Numbered from the stretch's first letter, positions 43,441 through 52,769 are shown. The stretch: DNA of 64,000 bases from Pontiella sulfatireligans (GCF_900890705.1 NZ_CAAHFH010000002.1:1798001-1862000), one strand, 5' to 3'. Numbers and translations are program-made. The notes: a model not told the origin generated them from the letters alone.

Positions 43441-46044
43441 TTACTCCGCGAGAGGAACCTGTTTATAGAGCTGTTTTCGCATTTGCTTCAGGATCTCCTG
43501 GTGTTCCGGGCTGGACACTAGATTCGTCCATTCATGAGGGTCATTCCGGTGGTCATACAGTTCTTCCTCGCCATTTCGGCAACGAATGTAACGATGGCGC
43601 TCCGACCGCACACTGAAGTGCTGATTGTCTGCTTTGGCCGGCACATTCCGCTCCGCGGGAACCTTGGAAGCGCAAGCAGAAATGGAAACCGACGGACCGG
43701 ACCATTTTCCGTCCGCGGGGTTTTCAAGCAACGGTCTCAATGAAACCCCGTCGAGCGTGTGCCCGGGAGCCGATAGGCCGGAATAATCGACGCAGGTCGG
43801 ATAGAGGTCAATCAGTGAGACCGGCGTTGTGCATTGACGGTTTTTCGCCACGCCCGGCCCGCTAATAACCAGCGGGATTCTGACGCTCTCTTCCCACGGG
43901 GAATACTTAAAGAGAAAATCCTTTTCGCCCATATGATACCCATGGTCGCTCGTAAAGATCACCAGCGTGTTCTCTGCATACGGACTGTCTTCCAGTGCAT
44001 GGAGAACCTGACCAATCATATCGTCCGCAAATGCCACACAGGCCAGATAAGCCTGAGTCCACGCCCGCAATCGCTCCTCCCCTCCATTCTTCATGATGGA
44101 ATCGTACTTTTCCCATCCCCACGGATGGGCGAGATCGTGCTGCTCCGTCAAAATTTTCGCACAATCCGCCGCATCGTTTTCGAGGAGAGGTGTCAGCTCA
44201 ACCGATTCAAGGGGAAAGAGGTCAAAGTATTTCTTCGGAGCATACAAAGGGGTATGGGGTCGTGAAAACCCGACGGTCAGAAGAAAAGGTTTGTCGTGTT
44301 TCTTCCCCAGAAAACCAACCGCTTCGGCCGCATGCACTTCATCGGGCAGCGGGTCGCGGTCGTGTCCGTTTCTATATTCCCAGGGCTTCCCGTGATAAAA
44401 GGAGGTCCATCCATACCCTTCTCCGAAAGACGAGAGATCCTCAACGGGGCCAAATCCATCGCCCCATCCACTCCCCTTACGCCAGTCCTCCGGCCACCAC
44501 GGGGGGGCGATTCCGTGTTTTTTATTTTCGGGCTTCCCATTGTTGGGAACGGGACCGAAGCTCGGGAGGCTGCCAAATCCGGGAAACCCATCCTCATTTT
44601 CAAATATACTCAGAACCTCGTGTCCGTTGTGATGGATTTTACCGGTGGAAAAGTTCCTATATCCGTTGGCCGTAAAGTGCTCAAACAGCGACTTTGTTTT
44701 TCCAATGACTGGATTTTCATTCCAATGATCCGTTGGCCGGCCCGTACCATAAAAACCAGAGGCATGCGGATACAGTCCGCTCCACAAACTGGCACGCGAT
44801 GGTCCGCACAGCGGGCAGTTCGATGCCGCATTCGCAAAGCGCACCCCTCCCTTGATCAAGCGGTCGATATGGGGCGTCTTGGCCTGCGGATGGCCCCCCA
44901 TTCCCGCGATCGTATCGTTCAGGTCGTCGCAGATAATGACGACGATATTCGGAGGAGACTTCGTTTGGGCCAATGCAACCAACTCTGTAGTTTCTGTTAC
45001 TAGCCAGAGAAAGGGGGCCTGACCGTGAAAATCGCCCAACGTCCGGGGTCGGTTTAGATAAAATTCGATATCGTCCTGCTGTCCGGTGCCAATGCAAATC
45101 TCGCGGAGTTGGCCCTTTCGGTCCACATGGGCACACAGGGCCTTAACGGCCTGCTTCACTGCCGGTTCATAATCTGATGCATCCAACCAGCCGCGATTGA
45201 GGCCGACACTCATGGCAAAGGCAAACATGGCGGTACCGGAACTTTCAGCCCAAGCGTATTCATAGTCGATGAGCTGACGCCACATGCCGTTGTCGGATTG
45301 ATAGGCCAGAAGCGATGCCATCATCTTCCGGTATGCTTTCATAATCTCGGGCTGGAGTTTGTGATCGGCAGGCAAATCGCTGAGTACTTCGGCCAGACTG
45401 ACAGCGACCCAACCGTTACCGCGTCCCCAATGGTAGTGAAATTTAGGACCGTGATAGAACAAACCATTATCCGTTTGGAGCTTCTTAAGATAAGCGGCCA
45501 ATTGCAGGGCCGCACGATCGGCGTACTTCATCTCTTTGGTCGCTCTATAGGCCTGAATCTGAAGCATCCCCACCATATACATATCGTCAATCCACCAGCG
45601 TGTCTGGGAGGTTAGACCGTCTTCTCGGGGCTTTTCCCACTGCTGATCCGCAAACCACAATCCCAGCTCGAGATGCCGTTTGTCGCCGTTAATCATATAG
45701 ATCTGTAGCGAGAGAGCCCCGGTGACAAACTGATCGACATGCGGATGGCGGGAAATGAGATCGTTGCCCGGTTCCAGTAGTTTTTCGTAGCGGGCAATGA
45801 TTCGTTCAAGCCGTTCGGTGTCGTTTTGCTTTTGAGCAAAGCGAAGAGCCCCAACTGCCGCACACGTTTCGGCATAATGAAGTCCCTGATCTCCATAATA
45901 CATGGTTCCGCGGGAAAGCAGGTTGTCAATGACACGGCCGGCAAGTTCCTTGGGATCATTACTCGGGACCCCCGAAAGGTTGGTGTCCGCCATTGAAACA
46001 GTGATGCTGGTTAGCAGGACTAGAGAAGTGATGATTGATTTCAT
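43441..46044 (-). CDS. GH105 unsaturated glycuronyl hydrolase-sulfatase fusion
   Basis: 867 residues. Signal peptide (to ~19); GH105-type (alpha/alpha)6 domain ~30-360 with RWWIDDMYMVG (catalytic Asp near 153), YHWGRGNGWVAVSLAEV and AESSGTAMFAFAM. A short linker (QTKS) leads into a type I sulfatase at ~365 (PNIVVIICDDLND) with formylglycine Cys413 (CGPSRASLWSG) and FTSDHGYHMGEK. GH105 enzymes remove the unsaturated uronic acid left by lyases. The sulfatase is visibly close to the one fused to GH10 in this window, sharing long motifs such as NDAADCAKILTEQ. AAGGAACC precedes the start. Both domains look complete. Confidence 0.92.
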   Translation of the reverse strand: MKSIITSLVLLTSITVSMADTNLSGVPSNDPKELAGRVIDNLLSRGTMYYGDQGLHYAETCAAVGALRFAQKQNDTERLERIIARYEKLLEPGNDLISRHPHVDQFVTGALSLQIYMINGDKRHLELGLWFADQQWEKPREDGLTSQTRWWIDDMYMVGMLQIQAYRATKEMKYADRAALQLAAYLKKLQTDNGLFYHGPKFHYHWGRGNGWVAVSLAEVLSDLPADHKLQPEIMKAYRKMMASLLAYQSDNGMWRQLIDYEYAWAESSGTAMFAFAMSVGLNRGWLDASDYEPAVKQAVKALCAHVDRKGQLREICIGTGQQDDIEFYLNRPRTLGDFHGQAPFLWLVTETTELVALAQTKSPPNIVVIICDDLNDTIAGMGGHPQAKTPHIDRLIKGGVRFANAASNCPLCGPSRASLWSGLYPHASGFYGTGRPTDHWNENPVIGKTKSLFEHFTANGYRNFSTGKIHHNGHEVLSIFENEDGFPGFGSLPSFGPVPNNGKPENKKHGIAPPWWPEDWRKGSGWGDGFGPVEDLSSFGEGYGWTSFYHGKPWEYRNGHDRDPLPDEVHAAEAVGFLGKKHDKPFLLTVGFSRPHTPLYAPKKYFDLFPLESVELTPLLENDAADCAKILTEQHDLAHPWGWEKYDSIMKNGGEERLRAWTQAYLACVAFADDMIGQVLHALEDSPYAENTLVIFTSDHGYHMGEKDFLFKYSPWEESVRIPLVISGPGVAKNRQCTTPVSLIDLYPTCVDYSGLSAPGHTLDGVSLRPLLENPADGKWSGPSVSISACASKVPAERNVPAKADNQHFSVRSERHRYIRCRNGEEELYDHRNDPHEWTNLVSSPEHQEILKQMRKQLYKQVPLAE

Positions 46045-46120
46045 ATTTTTGGTTCCTTGAATCTCGGTCAGTTTTTAGTAGTTAAACGGGCGGCGGAACG
46101 GCGGAGCGTGCAACGTTTGA

Positions 46121-47587
46121 TTAGGATGATGGGTGCAGCAGAAAAGCCTTTGCTGTTGGAGCATCCTCATCCTTCCAGCCATAGAACAGCAACATGCCAT
46201 CAACGATTTCACCGTTTGGTTCTACAACCGGCTGGATATGATTGAAGCGCCATCCGGGATACCGTTTTCTATCCGGCGTCAGATCCCGGAACTTTCTCCA
46301 GGTCTCCCCGTTATCCGCTGAAATCCACTCCTCAACGTTGCCGCCTCCACGATCATCCATATAGCCGCCCCGACGATACCCTTTGCCAGTGATTAGGTAT
46401 GCGTGAATGACGCCGTCTTCACCATGGATAAGATGGCCGCTGTTCCAGTAATGGTTTGAATGAGTAATTCTGGTTTTTCGCCATTCTCCGTTTTCGCGAC
46501 GGACATAATAAAAGTCATGCTTCGTCAGAGACGTCTCACCAGTGAGTATGTGCAGAAAGGTTGGCTCATCGTTCTTATCCAATGCGATGGCCGGAGGAAT
46601 GCCTGCCCCCCGCCAATCCGTGTCCCAGATAAGACAATGCTTCTTTGAGTAATCGAGATCGATCGGCGTCGTCAGCGTTTTTCCGTCCGCATTGACCACC
46701 TCATAAGTCTCTAGGTTGATCTTTACGTAATGAAGATTGTATTTCCGAATATCAACCTTCTTATCGTAACGCGGATTGAAGAGGCGCTCATTAGCCTTCT
46801 CTGTAATATTGTCGTCATAGTCAATATAGGCCATATGTAAATATTTTCCATCACGACTCGGCAAAGCAGTTCGATAAGCGGACCAGTCGGTTCTCCCCTT
46901 GATGTCTAGGTCGGTGACGTCCTGCTCCGGCCCAACCCATGTTTTTCCGTTGTCATCGCTGATGCGATACGTCCACGAGCTGGTATGCCCATCGGTTCGA
47001 TAGGTGATGACTTCTTTGTCATCATAAATGCGGAAAACCGTTTGGTAAGAAATCTGAGGAGCAATTTGGGGAGCCTCCTCCCATTCGATATCCACCACTC
47101 CTGCGGCGACAGGCTTGCTTGAGACAAGGTGTATGCCCGGCGTCCTGTGGCATCCATGGAGCACGTGCAGGAAATCGGATTCGTCAGCCCATATAATGGG
47201 GCTGTAATGGTGATCGGCATTCCTGGGTCCGATACGTACGGGTTCAGTGAACGTGCGCGATGTTGGATCATAACTGATGAACATCGGGTAGGCGTCACCC
47301 TTGAGGTTCTTTGTCGGGGTCGCGTCAGCATTGTAGACGATGTAGAGACGCCCATGCAGCAGGACAGACTGCGGTCGCTGCCGTGCGTCGTAAAGCATGT
47401 TGCGCTTTCCTCCGCTGCCGAATTCCAATATTTCGAATGCTTTTGGTTCTGCTTCCTTACAAGCAGCAACCTGCTCCACAGAGTTCTCTTCGATGTCCTC
47501 GGTTGATTGAGCGAATAGGTGCCCAGAAGCGAAGAGGCAACCTGCACCAATAAAAATTGGCAACAAAGCTGAAATCGTGTTTCTCAT
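46121..47587 (-). CDS. Exported BNR_4-type propeller protein (possible lyase or hydrolase)
   Basis: About 488 residues from ATG 47587 (AAGGG eight bases upstream); seven extra codons are open before it. Signal peptide (PIFIGAGCLFASGHLFA), then a BNR_4-like beta-propeller with DARQRPQSVLLHGRLYIVYN, DHHYSPIIWADESDFLHVLHGCHRTPG, YRISDDNGKTWVG and WISADNGETWRKF. Propellers of this class include ulvan lyases of families PL24/PL25, among other functions. Beside a GH105 enzyme, which needs a lyase product, a polysaccharide-lyase role is attractive but unproven. Confidence 0.75.
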   Translation of the reverse strand: MRNTISALLPIFIGAGCLFASGHLFAQSTEDIEENSVEQVAACKEAEPKAFEILEFGSGGKRNMLYDARQRPQSVLLHGRLYIVYNADATPTKNLKGDAYPMFISYDPTSRTFTEPVRIGPRNADHHYSPIIWADESDFLHVLHGCHRTPGIHLVSSKPVAAGVVDIEWEEAPQIAPQISYQTVFRIYDDKEVITYRTDGHTSSWTYRISDDNGKTWVGPEQDVTDLDIKGRTDWSAYRTALPSRDGKYLHMAYIDYDDNITEKANERLFNPRYDKKVDIRKYNLHYVKINLETYEVVNADGKTLTTPIDLDYSKKHCLIWDTDWRGAGIPPAIALDKNDEPTFLHILTGETSLTKHDFYYVRRENGEWRKTRITHSNHYWNSGHLIHGEDGVIHAYLITGKGYRRGGYMDDRGGGNVEEWISADNGETWRKFRDLTPDRKRYPGWRFNHIQPVVEPNGEIVDGMLLFYGWKDEDAPTAKAFLLHPSS

Positions 47588-47630
47588 AACATATGCCCTT
47601 ATTAACATTAAAAAAAAATACTTCCCGTTT

Positions 47631-48497
47631 CTACCGATTCAAATGGCTCTCCGCGCAACGTTGCTCAAAACGTTGGCGGCTGATTCCTGCCTCTTTTTCG
47701 CAGGCGCTGATAATCCAGGTTGAGAGCATTTTTGTCGGCTTCGAAACCAGCAGGATTTCGCTATCTGTTCTAACTGTTTTAGCAACGTCGCCGGGATTAT
47801 AGAACACGGCGGCACCGATGGCTTGCGGGGATGCCGCCACATCTTCCGGGTGGATGCCCCACGTGCCGATATACTGATCGCCCTCGAAGGTGTCCGTGGT
47901 CTCCCAATAATTAATCCCGGTCACAAATTCGACCGGATCATCGCAAAGCGCGAACGCCTCCACCTTCATCTCCCGAATGCCGGTAAAGGCCGAAACACGA
48001 ATCAGGATATCCACTGTTCCACCCTTATACGGAACGTCCTCGGAAAGCATTTCAATTTGGGAAAAGCTGGCCTCTTTGCGGACCCGGGCCGTGCGCATGG
48101 AAACCGGATCAAGCCGGACGACGTTGCCATTATCCCACAGGCGTACGCCCCCGATCCCAATGGTCGGCCCAACCTTGTATTGATCGGAACCCCAGCCCGC
48201 CTGTTGCTGCTCTTCGGTCGGATACCATGAAGCACCCGCCAGTTCCAGGCCGGCCCGTTGCTTGTTATAGACATCGAGCGCGCACTTTTTGTCGAAATAG
48301 ATCCTCACCCCCATCCACTCGTTTTCAATCGCCGGGCCGTGATGCGCCAGCTTCTGGAACAGGTTCCCGCTTTCGGAGTGGATCTCAGATTCCTGCGTTG
48401 CTTTGTCTTTCCATTTCAGGCTGACATCCGTCCGGTTGTCGGCCCGGGAAAATCCCGAGAGAACCAGGAGTGCCACTATTGTCATTATGACTTTCAT
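47631..48497 (-). CDS. DUF4861-family exported protein
   Basis: About 288 residues from Met34 of the open frame, where the signal peptide starts (KVIMTIVALLVLSGFSRA); the upstream extension lacks a signal-like feature. Motifs AHHGPAIENEWMGVRIYFD, ALDVYNKQRAGLEL, WGSDQYKVGPTIGIGGVRLWD and TGINYWETTDTFEGDQYIGTWGIHP fit DUF4861, a beta-sandwich-type family found in polysaccharide-utilisation loci. Function is unknown. The next gene follows after 43 bp. Confidence 0.8.
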   Translation of the reverse strand: MKVIMTIVALLVLSGFSRADNRTDVSLKWKDKATQESEIHSESGNLFQKLAHHGPAIENEWMGVRIYFDKKCALDVYNKQRAGLELAGASWYPTEEQQQAGWGSDQYKVGPTIGIGGVRLWDNGNVVRLDPVSMRTARVRKEASFSQIEMLSEDVPYKGGTVDILIRVSAFTGIREMKVEAFALCDDPVEFVTGINYWETTDTFEGDQYIGTWGIHPEDVAASPQAIGAAVFYNPGDVAKTVRTDSEILLVSKPTKMLSTWIISACEKEAGISRQRFEQRCAESHLNR

Positions 48498-48573
48498 CGT
48501 ATTTCCTGTTCGTTCCTGGTTATGAATGCTGTTTTTCTCCTGCATATTCAAATACGCACCCCTATTGATGAAT

Positions 48574-49383
48574 TTATAGAATTCTTTGATCTTCAACTAT
48601 TCCGTTCCGGCCAGCAGCACGCATCGGTGTCGTCACCCAGACCGGATCTTTTTCGGCTTGCGGATAGACCCCCTTTCCAGATGCGCTAATCAGTCCTATC
48701 GTGGCTGGCTCCGAGATGGCGGCGGTTGCCGTAAACTTCGTCACTCCGAAGTTGACACCAGCACCTCCGATTGCAGGACCTTCTGCGCTCAGGAGGTAGC
48801 CAATAGAGTCGATGCTTTTGAACGTAGGAGTAGCCGCCGCTCCGATTACTGAGACGCCAGCTATAGTTGATGGATCATAGGCGTACCAGTTTGCGGTTAA
48901 TGCATTGACGCGGTACGAGGTGGCATGAGAGGCAGAAGCATCGGAAATGTAGAACTTCCCAGCTTCTTCGATCACAAAGTGCATCGTAGCCGAATTCAGC
49001 CTTGTGGTTTTAGAGACAAAGGCAGAGCCGATTTTTATGACATCCACGCCAGCTTCGAAGCTAACGCCGGGGGTCTTGAACGTGAACAAGGCTTCCCCTC
49101 CATTTTCGGTGGAGTCGTTCATCCGAATGAACGTTCCGTTTGCAGCTTTTAAACTCACAAGAGTCGTCGAGCGCTCGTTCATGGCGGCATAGATGGCCGG
49201 ACCGGTATAGTTTACGCCGGCGGAGGCGTATGTCGGAGTTGTCGTATTCAGCACGAAAGACGAGGGTGTGTTGTCAGAGTCGGCTAGAATCTGAGTGGCT
49301 GCGTCGAAATCCACGACCACAACGGCTTGTGCCGCCACGGAAAGCAACCCCATCATAATGGTAAATACATATCTCATCTTCAT
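48574..49383 (-). CDS. Surface module protein with disrupted PEP-CTERM tail
   Basis: 269 residues. Signal peptide (to ~20), then a single recurring surface module (~21-222: VVDFDAATQILADS, YTGPAIYAAMNERS, EEAGKFYISDASASHATSYRV, WYAYDPSTIAGVSVIGAAATP). After ISEPATIGLISASG the expected hydrophobic and basic end is missing; instead the frame runs on through VYPQAEKDPVWV. Dropping one G from the five-G run near 48671-48675 would give a short basic tail (SIRKPKKIRSG) and a stop. It is either a frameshifted PEP-CTERM protein, a phase-variable tract, or a sequencing error. AAGGCGA precedes the start. Confidence 0.75.
   Translation of the reverse strand: MKMRYVFTIMMGLLSVAAQAVVVVDFDAATQILADSDNTPSSFVLNTTTPTYASAGVNYTGPAIYAAMNERSTTLVSLKAANGTFIRMNDSTENGGEALFTFKTPGVSFEAGVDVIKIGSAFVSKTTRLNSATMHFVIEEAGKFYISDASASHATSYRVNALTANWYAYDPSTIAGVSVIGAAATPTFKSIDSIGYLLSAEGPAIGGAGVNFGVTKFTATAAISEPATIGLISASGKGVYPQAEKDPVWVTTPMRAAGRNGIVEDQRIL
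48721..49323 (-). repeat. Surface-module DNA repeat, copy 1
   Basis: About 600 bp encoding the module is nearly identical in DNA to copies at 55608-56206, 60188-60797 and 61121-61725. Copy 1 is the most diverged of the four. Confidence 0.8.
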
Positions 49384-49582
49384 TGCATTATCGCCTTTGT
49401 TTGCCTGTATTCATTTTCTTATTTGAAAGCGTATGTTAGCTCTCAGGCCAAAACATTCAATCCCTAGAAGTGAACGCCGAATGCTAAAAAATGAACCCGG
49501 TTTACTCGGCTCTCCCTTATGGTTTCTGGCTGGTGATTTTGTGCGGGTTGAGCAGTCCTTGCAGCAGTCCGTATTCTTTCAT

Positions 49583-51016
49583 CTATTTCTGACTTCTGAT
49601 TTCCTTCCACAGCGCACTGGTTCTCGTGACACGCTCCGGTGCTTCCAGCTCGGTCGCCCAGCCTTGATCCCCCTGCGCCAGCATCCAGGCATCGAGTTGC
49701 TTGATGAGATCCTGTTTAACGGATTTAAGCTCCGGTTGATCGATGAGGTTAACGAGGCAATACGGATCTTTTTTGATATCGTAGAGTTCTTCCGCCGGAC
49801 GATGCGTCATGCGATTAATATAGGCCTGTGCATCGACATCACCGTTGAGAGCCAGCGCCGCAAGTTCTGAACGTTTGGGGTTCAGCTCCGGGACAAAGGG
49901 GTTCGTCGCATGAAACGTGATCGGGCGCTCCGGTTTCAGGTTGCGAATATAGCGATAGCGTTCGCTCACGACCGTTCGCATGCCATAGGGCTCTTTGTTT
50001 CCATTCACGCCCGTCATGGTCTGGGATCCATAGGAATAGTTTTTATGCTGCTTTTTGCCCTTCAGGACGGCCAGAAACGATTTCCCATCGACGGGCGCAA
50101 CCAGTTTCCCGCCGGCGGCCTCAACGAACGTTGGAACCACGTCGCCATATTCGACCAGCGCTTCGGTTTCGGTGCCAGGCTTCACGTTACCGGGCCAGCG
50201 AACAATAAGCCCGCTCGACAGGCTGTGTTCATAGTTGTTCCACTTTCCGAACGGGAACGAACTACCCTGCTCCGTGGCGACCATCACCAGCGTGTTGTCT
50301 TTGACCTTATATTCATCCAGATACGAGAGGCATTCCCCGACCTGCTGATCAAAGAAGGTGCATTCTGCAAGGTACTTGTGATAGTCGCTCCGATACTTAG
50401 GGGTATCAAAAATATTGGGAGGCAGCACCAACTGTTGCGGGTCGTAAGCATCGGGGTTGCCACGGGTATACGGGCCATGCGGATCATACGAAGCAGCAAA
50501 CAGGCAGAACGGCGTGTCCGATTCCGTGCATTCCTCAATGAACTGCTTGAGCTGCGGGTTGCGAATCACGACCTCTTTTGCCGGAGTGTTCTTGTTGTCG
50601 CTATAGCCATGTTCCATGCCGTCAAGATATTCGAAGGGAAAGACGGATTCAGGATTAATATGTGTCTTCCCCACCAGCGCCACGCGATAACCCTGCGCTT
50701 TCAGATGATGCACAATACTTTTTGTGCCGGGATTTGCGAAGGTGTGATTGGGGTACGCCCCGCTGTGGATCGGATAGATTCCGGTGTAGAGATTATGGCG
50801 CGTCGGCGAGCACATGGCTGCAGCCTGATAACATCGATTAAACTTCAGCCCCTCTTCAGCCAACGCATTGAGATGCGGTGTTTTGGCTTGTCCGCCATAA
50901 ACCTCCAGATCCCGGAAGGTGCAATCATCGGCTAAAATGAACATTAAATTTGGTTTCACGGGTTTCGCAAAAGCGGAGCAGTTCAACAGGATCAATAAGG
51001 GTATCAATAGGCGCAT
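49583..51016 (-). CDS. Exported sulfatase (active site CSPTR)
   Basis: 477 residues. Signal peptide (IPLLILLNCSAFA), NLMFILADDCTFRDLEVYGGQ, formylglycine site MCSPTRHNLYTGIYP (Cys69), VGKTHINPE, and TEQGSSFPFGKWNNY for the second metal site. Ser is replaced by Thr in the core motif. It is a close paralogue of the divergent sulfatase at 51366-52769, with a shared DDCT start, SGAYPNH and GDQG-containing C-terminus. AAAGGAAA precedes the start. It is the first gene of the long minus-strand run. Confidence 0.92.
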   Translation of the reverse strand: MRLLIPLLILLNCSAFAKPVKPNLMFILADDCTFRDLEVYGGQAKTPHLNALAEEGLKFNRCYQAAAMCSPTRHNLYTGIYPIHSGAYPNHTFANPGTKSIVHHLKAQGYRVALVGKTHINPESVFPFEYLDGMEHGYSDNKNTPAKEVVIRNPQLKQFIEECTESDTPFCLFAASYDPHGPYTRGNPDAYDPQQLVLPPNIFDTPKYRSDYHKYLAECTFFDQQVGECLSYLDEYKVKDNTLVMVATEQGSSFPFGKWNNYEHSLSSGLIVRWPGNVKPGTETEALVEYGDVVPTFVEAAGGKLVAPVDGKSFLAVLKGKKQHKNYSYGSQTMTGVNGNKEPYGMRTVVSERYRYIRNLKPERPITFHATNPFVPELNPKRSELAALALNGDVDAQAYINRMTHRPAEELYDIKKDPYCLVNLIDQPELKSVKQDLIKQLDAWMLAQGDQGWATELEAPERVTRTSALWKEIRSQK

Positions 51017-51365
51017 TGGAGTTTCCTTTTTTGTATAGCGTATCTTTCTACTTGAGAGCCTCTTGCAAAACCCTTTGGGTTTGCGAGGCGGTTATTCGTT
51101 AAAAGTTATTGGTTATTAGCCCACCAGATTCAACAGGCGAGTTCTTTCTATGGGTACACCATAAACCCCCGAAACATTCACGCAACCCATGTTATCGAAA
51201 CAAAAATCCAAAAAAATGAAACTCCACATGGAGGTACCGCCCCATGAATTTAGGAAGCACCGTTGGAATTTCACTATTAACGATAATGAATTCAAAACCA
51301 CCCGTTGACACCAACATGCACTCTATGAACAATTGAGGTTTAATTATAATAATGAGCCATCCATT
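51017..51365. promoter_or_regulatory. Divergent intergenic region between two sulfatase genes
   Basis: This 349-bp, A+T-rich stretch separates two divergent sulfatase genes and must contain the start signals for the long minus-strand run and for the plus-strand gene. I could not pick convincing promoter boxes. A clear hairpin lies at 51058-51089 (GCCTC/GAGGC outer stem, GCAAAACCC facing GGGTTTGC). No coding sequence is supported. Confidence 0.5.
51058..51089. repeat. Hairpin in divergent sulfatase intergenic region
   Basis: GCCTC, TT, GCAAAACCC, TTT loop, GGGTTTGC, GAGGC. It has no T-run, so a REP-like or regulatory hairpin is more likely than a terminator. Confidence 0.6.
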
Positions 51366-52769
51366 ATGAAAATACTTACTCCAAACTCCATGAAACACCG
51401 TCTACTCCTCTGCTGCCTGTTGCCATTCGTTTCATTGGCCGCTCCAACCCAACCCAACCTTATTTTTCTTATGGCCGACGACTGTACCTATACCGATCTC
51501 GGCGTATATGGAGGACAAGCGTTCACGCCCAACCTGGATCGCCTCGCCAGACAGGGGATGAGATTTGACAATTGTTGGCAAACCGCACCCATGTGCGCCC
51601 CGACCCGGATGAATATTCTAACCGGCACCTATCCAGTTAAATCAGGGGCCTACCCAAATCACAGTCAGGTTGACCCCGAAATAAAAAGCGTTTTCCACTT
51701 CCTCAAACCCGTCGGATACCGCATTGCAATGTCCGGAAAAACACATATCAGCCCCCGAACGGTATTTGACTTCGAATACTATTCGGTGAACAAGGATCCG
51801 GACTTCACCGTTGTCCGGAAATTCATCCGCGAGTGCCAGAATACAGATACACCGTTCTGCCTGTTCCTGATGTCGAACCATCCGCATGATCCATGGGACG
51901 CGGGAGATCCGACGCGCTACCCACCCGATCAACTGGAGCTTCCACCACACTGGGTGGATACGCCCGAGACGCGAGATTGCTATTCGCGCTATCTTGCAGA
52001 GATCACGGAGTTTGACCGGGAAGTCGGCCAAACCATGACATTGCTTGACCAGGAAGGGCTTGCCGACGACACCGCTTTGATGGTTGCCAGCGAACAAGGC
52101 AGCGCATTCCCCTTCGCCAAATGGACGTGCTATGCAGAAGGATTACGCAGCGGAATGATTGTGCGCTGGCCGGGACAGATCAAGCCCGACGCAACAAGCC
52201 AGGCCATGGTCGAGTATTCCGATATCCTTCCAACCCTGCTTTCGATCGCAGCAGTCGAACCGACCCCATCGATTCAAGGAAAAAGCTTCCTCCCTGTGCT
52301 ACGTGGCGAAACCAATTTTCATAAGAACTATACGTTTGGCATCCATACATCGACCGGCATCAAGTGCAGCACGCAACCGTTCGGGATTCGCTCGGTTCGA
52401 GACCAACGATATTCCTACATCCGGAACCTGCACCCGAACAACCGCTTCCAAAATGTGATCAACAATAATCCCGATGCCGAATACTACCCATCCTGGAAAA
52501 TGAATGCTGCTCAAGGCAATACCAAAGCCGCCGCAAAGATCCTCCGGTATGAACAGCGCCCGGCGGAGGAATTGTATGACCGAAAACTAGATCCTCTTGA
52601 ACTGAACAACCTAGCCGACCTCCCGGAATATACATCCAAGAAGGAGGAACTGTCACAACAGTTGGATAGCTGGATGCGGCAGCAAGGCGATCAAGGATGC
52701 ATCACAGAAGAAAACGCTGCGGAACACTATGCAACATGGTATCGCGAGAAGCTCGGACTGCCGGATTAG
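51366..52769 (+). CDS. Exported sulfatase (active site CAPTR), divergent paralogue
   Basis: About 467 residues from ATG 51366; an ATG 24 bases later (51390) starts directly with the signal peptide (HRLLLCCLLPFVSLAA), and only a TTG lies further up, so the start is uncertain. The sulfatase has NLIFLMADDCTYTDLGVYGGQ, the formylglycine site MCAPTRMNILTGTYP (Cys77), ASEQGSAFPFAKWTCY and a C-terminus with GDQG. It is a paralogue of the sulfatase on the other side of the intergenic region and probably acts on a related sulfate ester. Confidence 0.92.
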   Translation: MKILTPNSMKHRLLLCCLLPFVSLAAPTQPNLIFLMADDCTYTDLGVYGGQAFTPNLDRLARQGMRFDNCWQTAPMCAPTRMNILTGTYPVKSGAYPNHSQVDPEIKSVFHFLKPVGYRIAMSGKTHISPRTVFDFEYYSVNKDPDFTVVRKFIRECQNTDTPFCLFLMSNHPHDPWDAGDPTRYPPDQLELPPHWVDTPETRDCYSRYLAEITEFDREVGQTMTLLDQEGLADDTALMVASEQGSAFPFAKWTCYAEGLRSGMIVRWPGQIKPDATSQAMVEYSDILPTLLSIAAVEPTPSIQGKSFLPVLRGETNFHKNYTFGIHTSTGIKCSTQPFGIRSVRDQRYSYIRNLHPNNRFQNVINNNPDAEYYPSWKMNAAQGNTKAAAKILRYEQRPAEELYDRKLDPLELNNLADLPEYTSKKEELSQQLDSWMRQQGDQGCITEENAAEHYATWYREKLGLPD

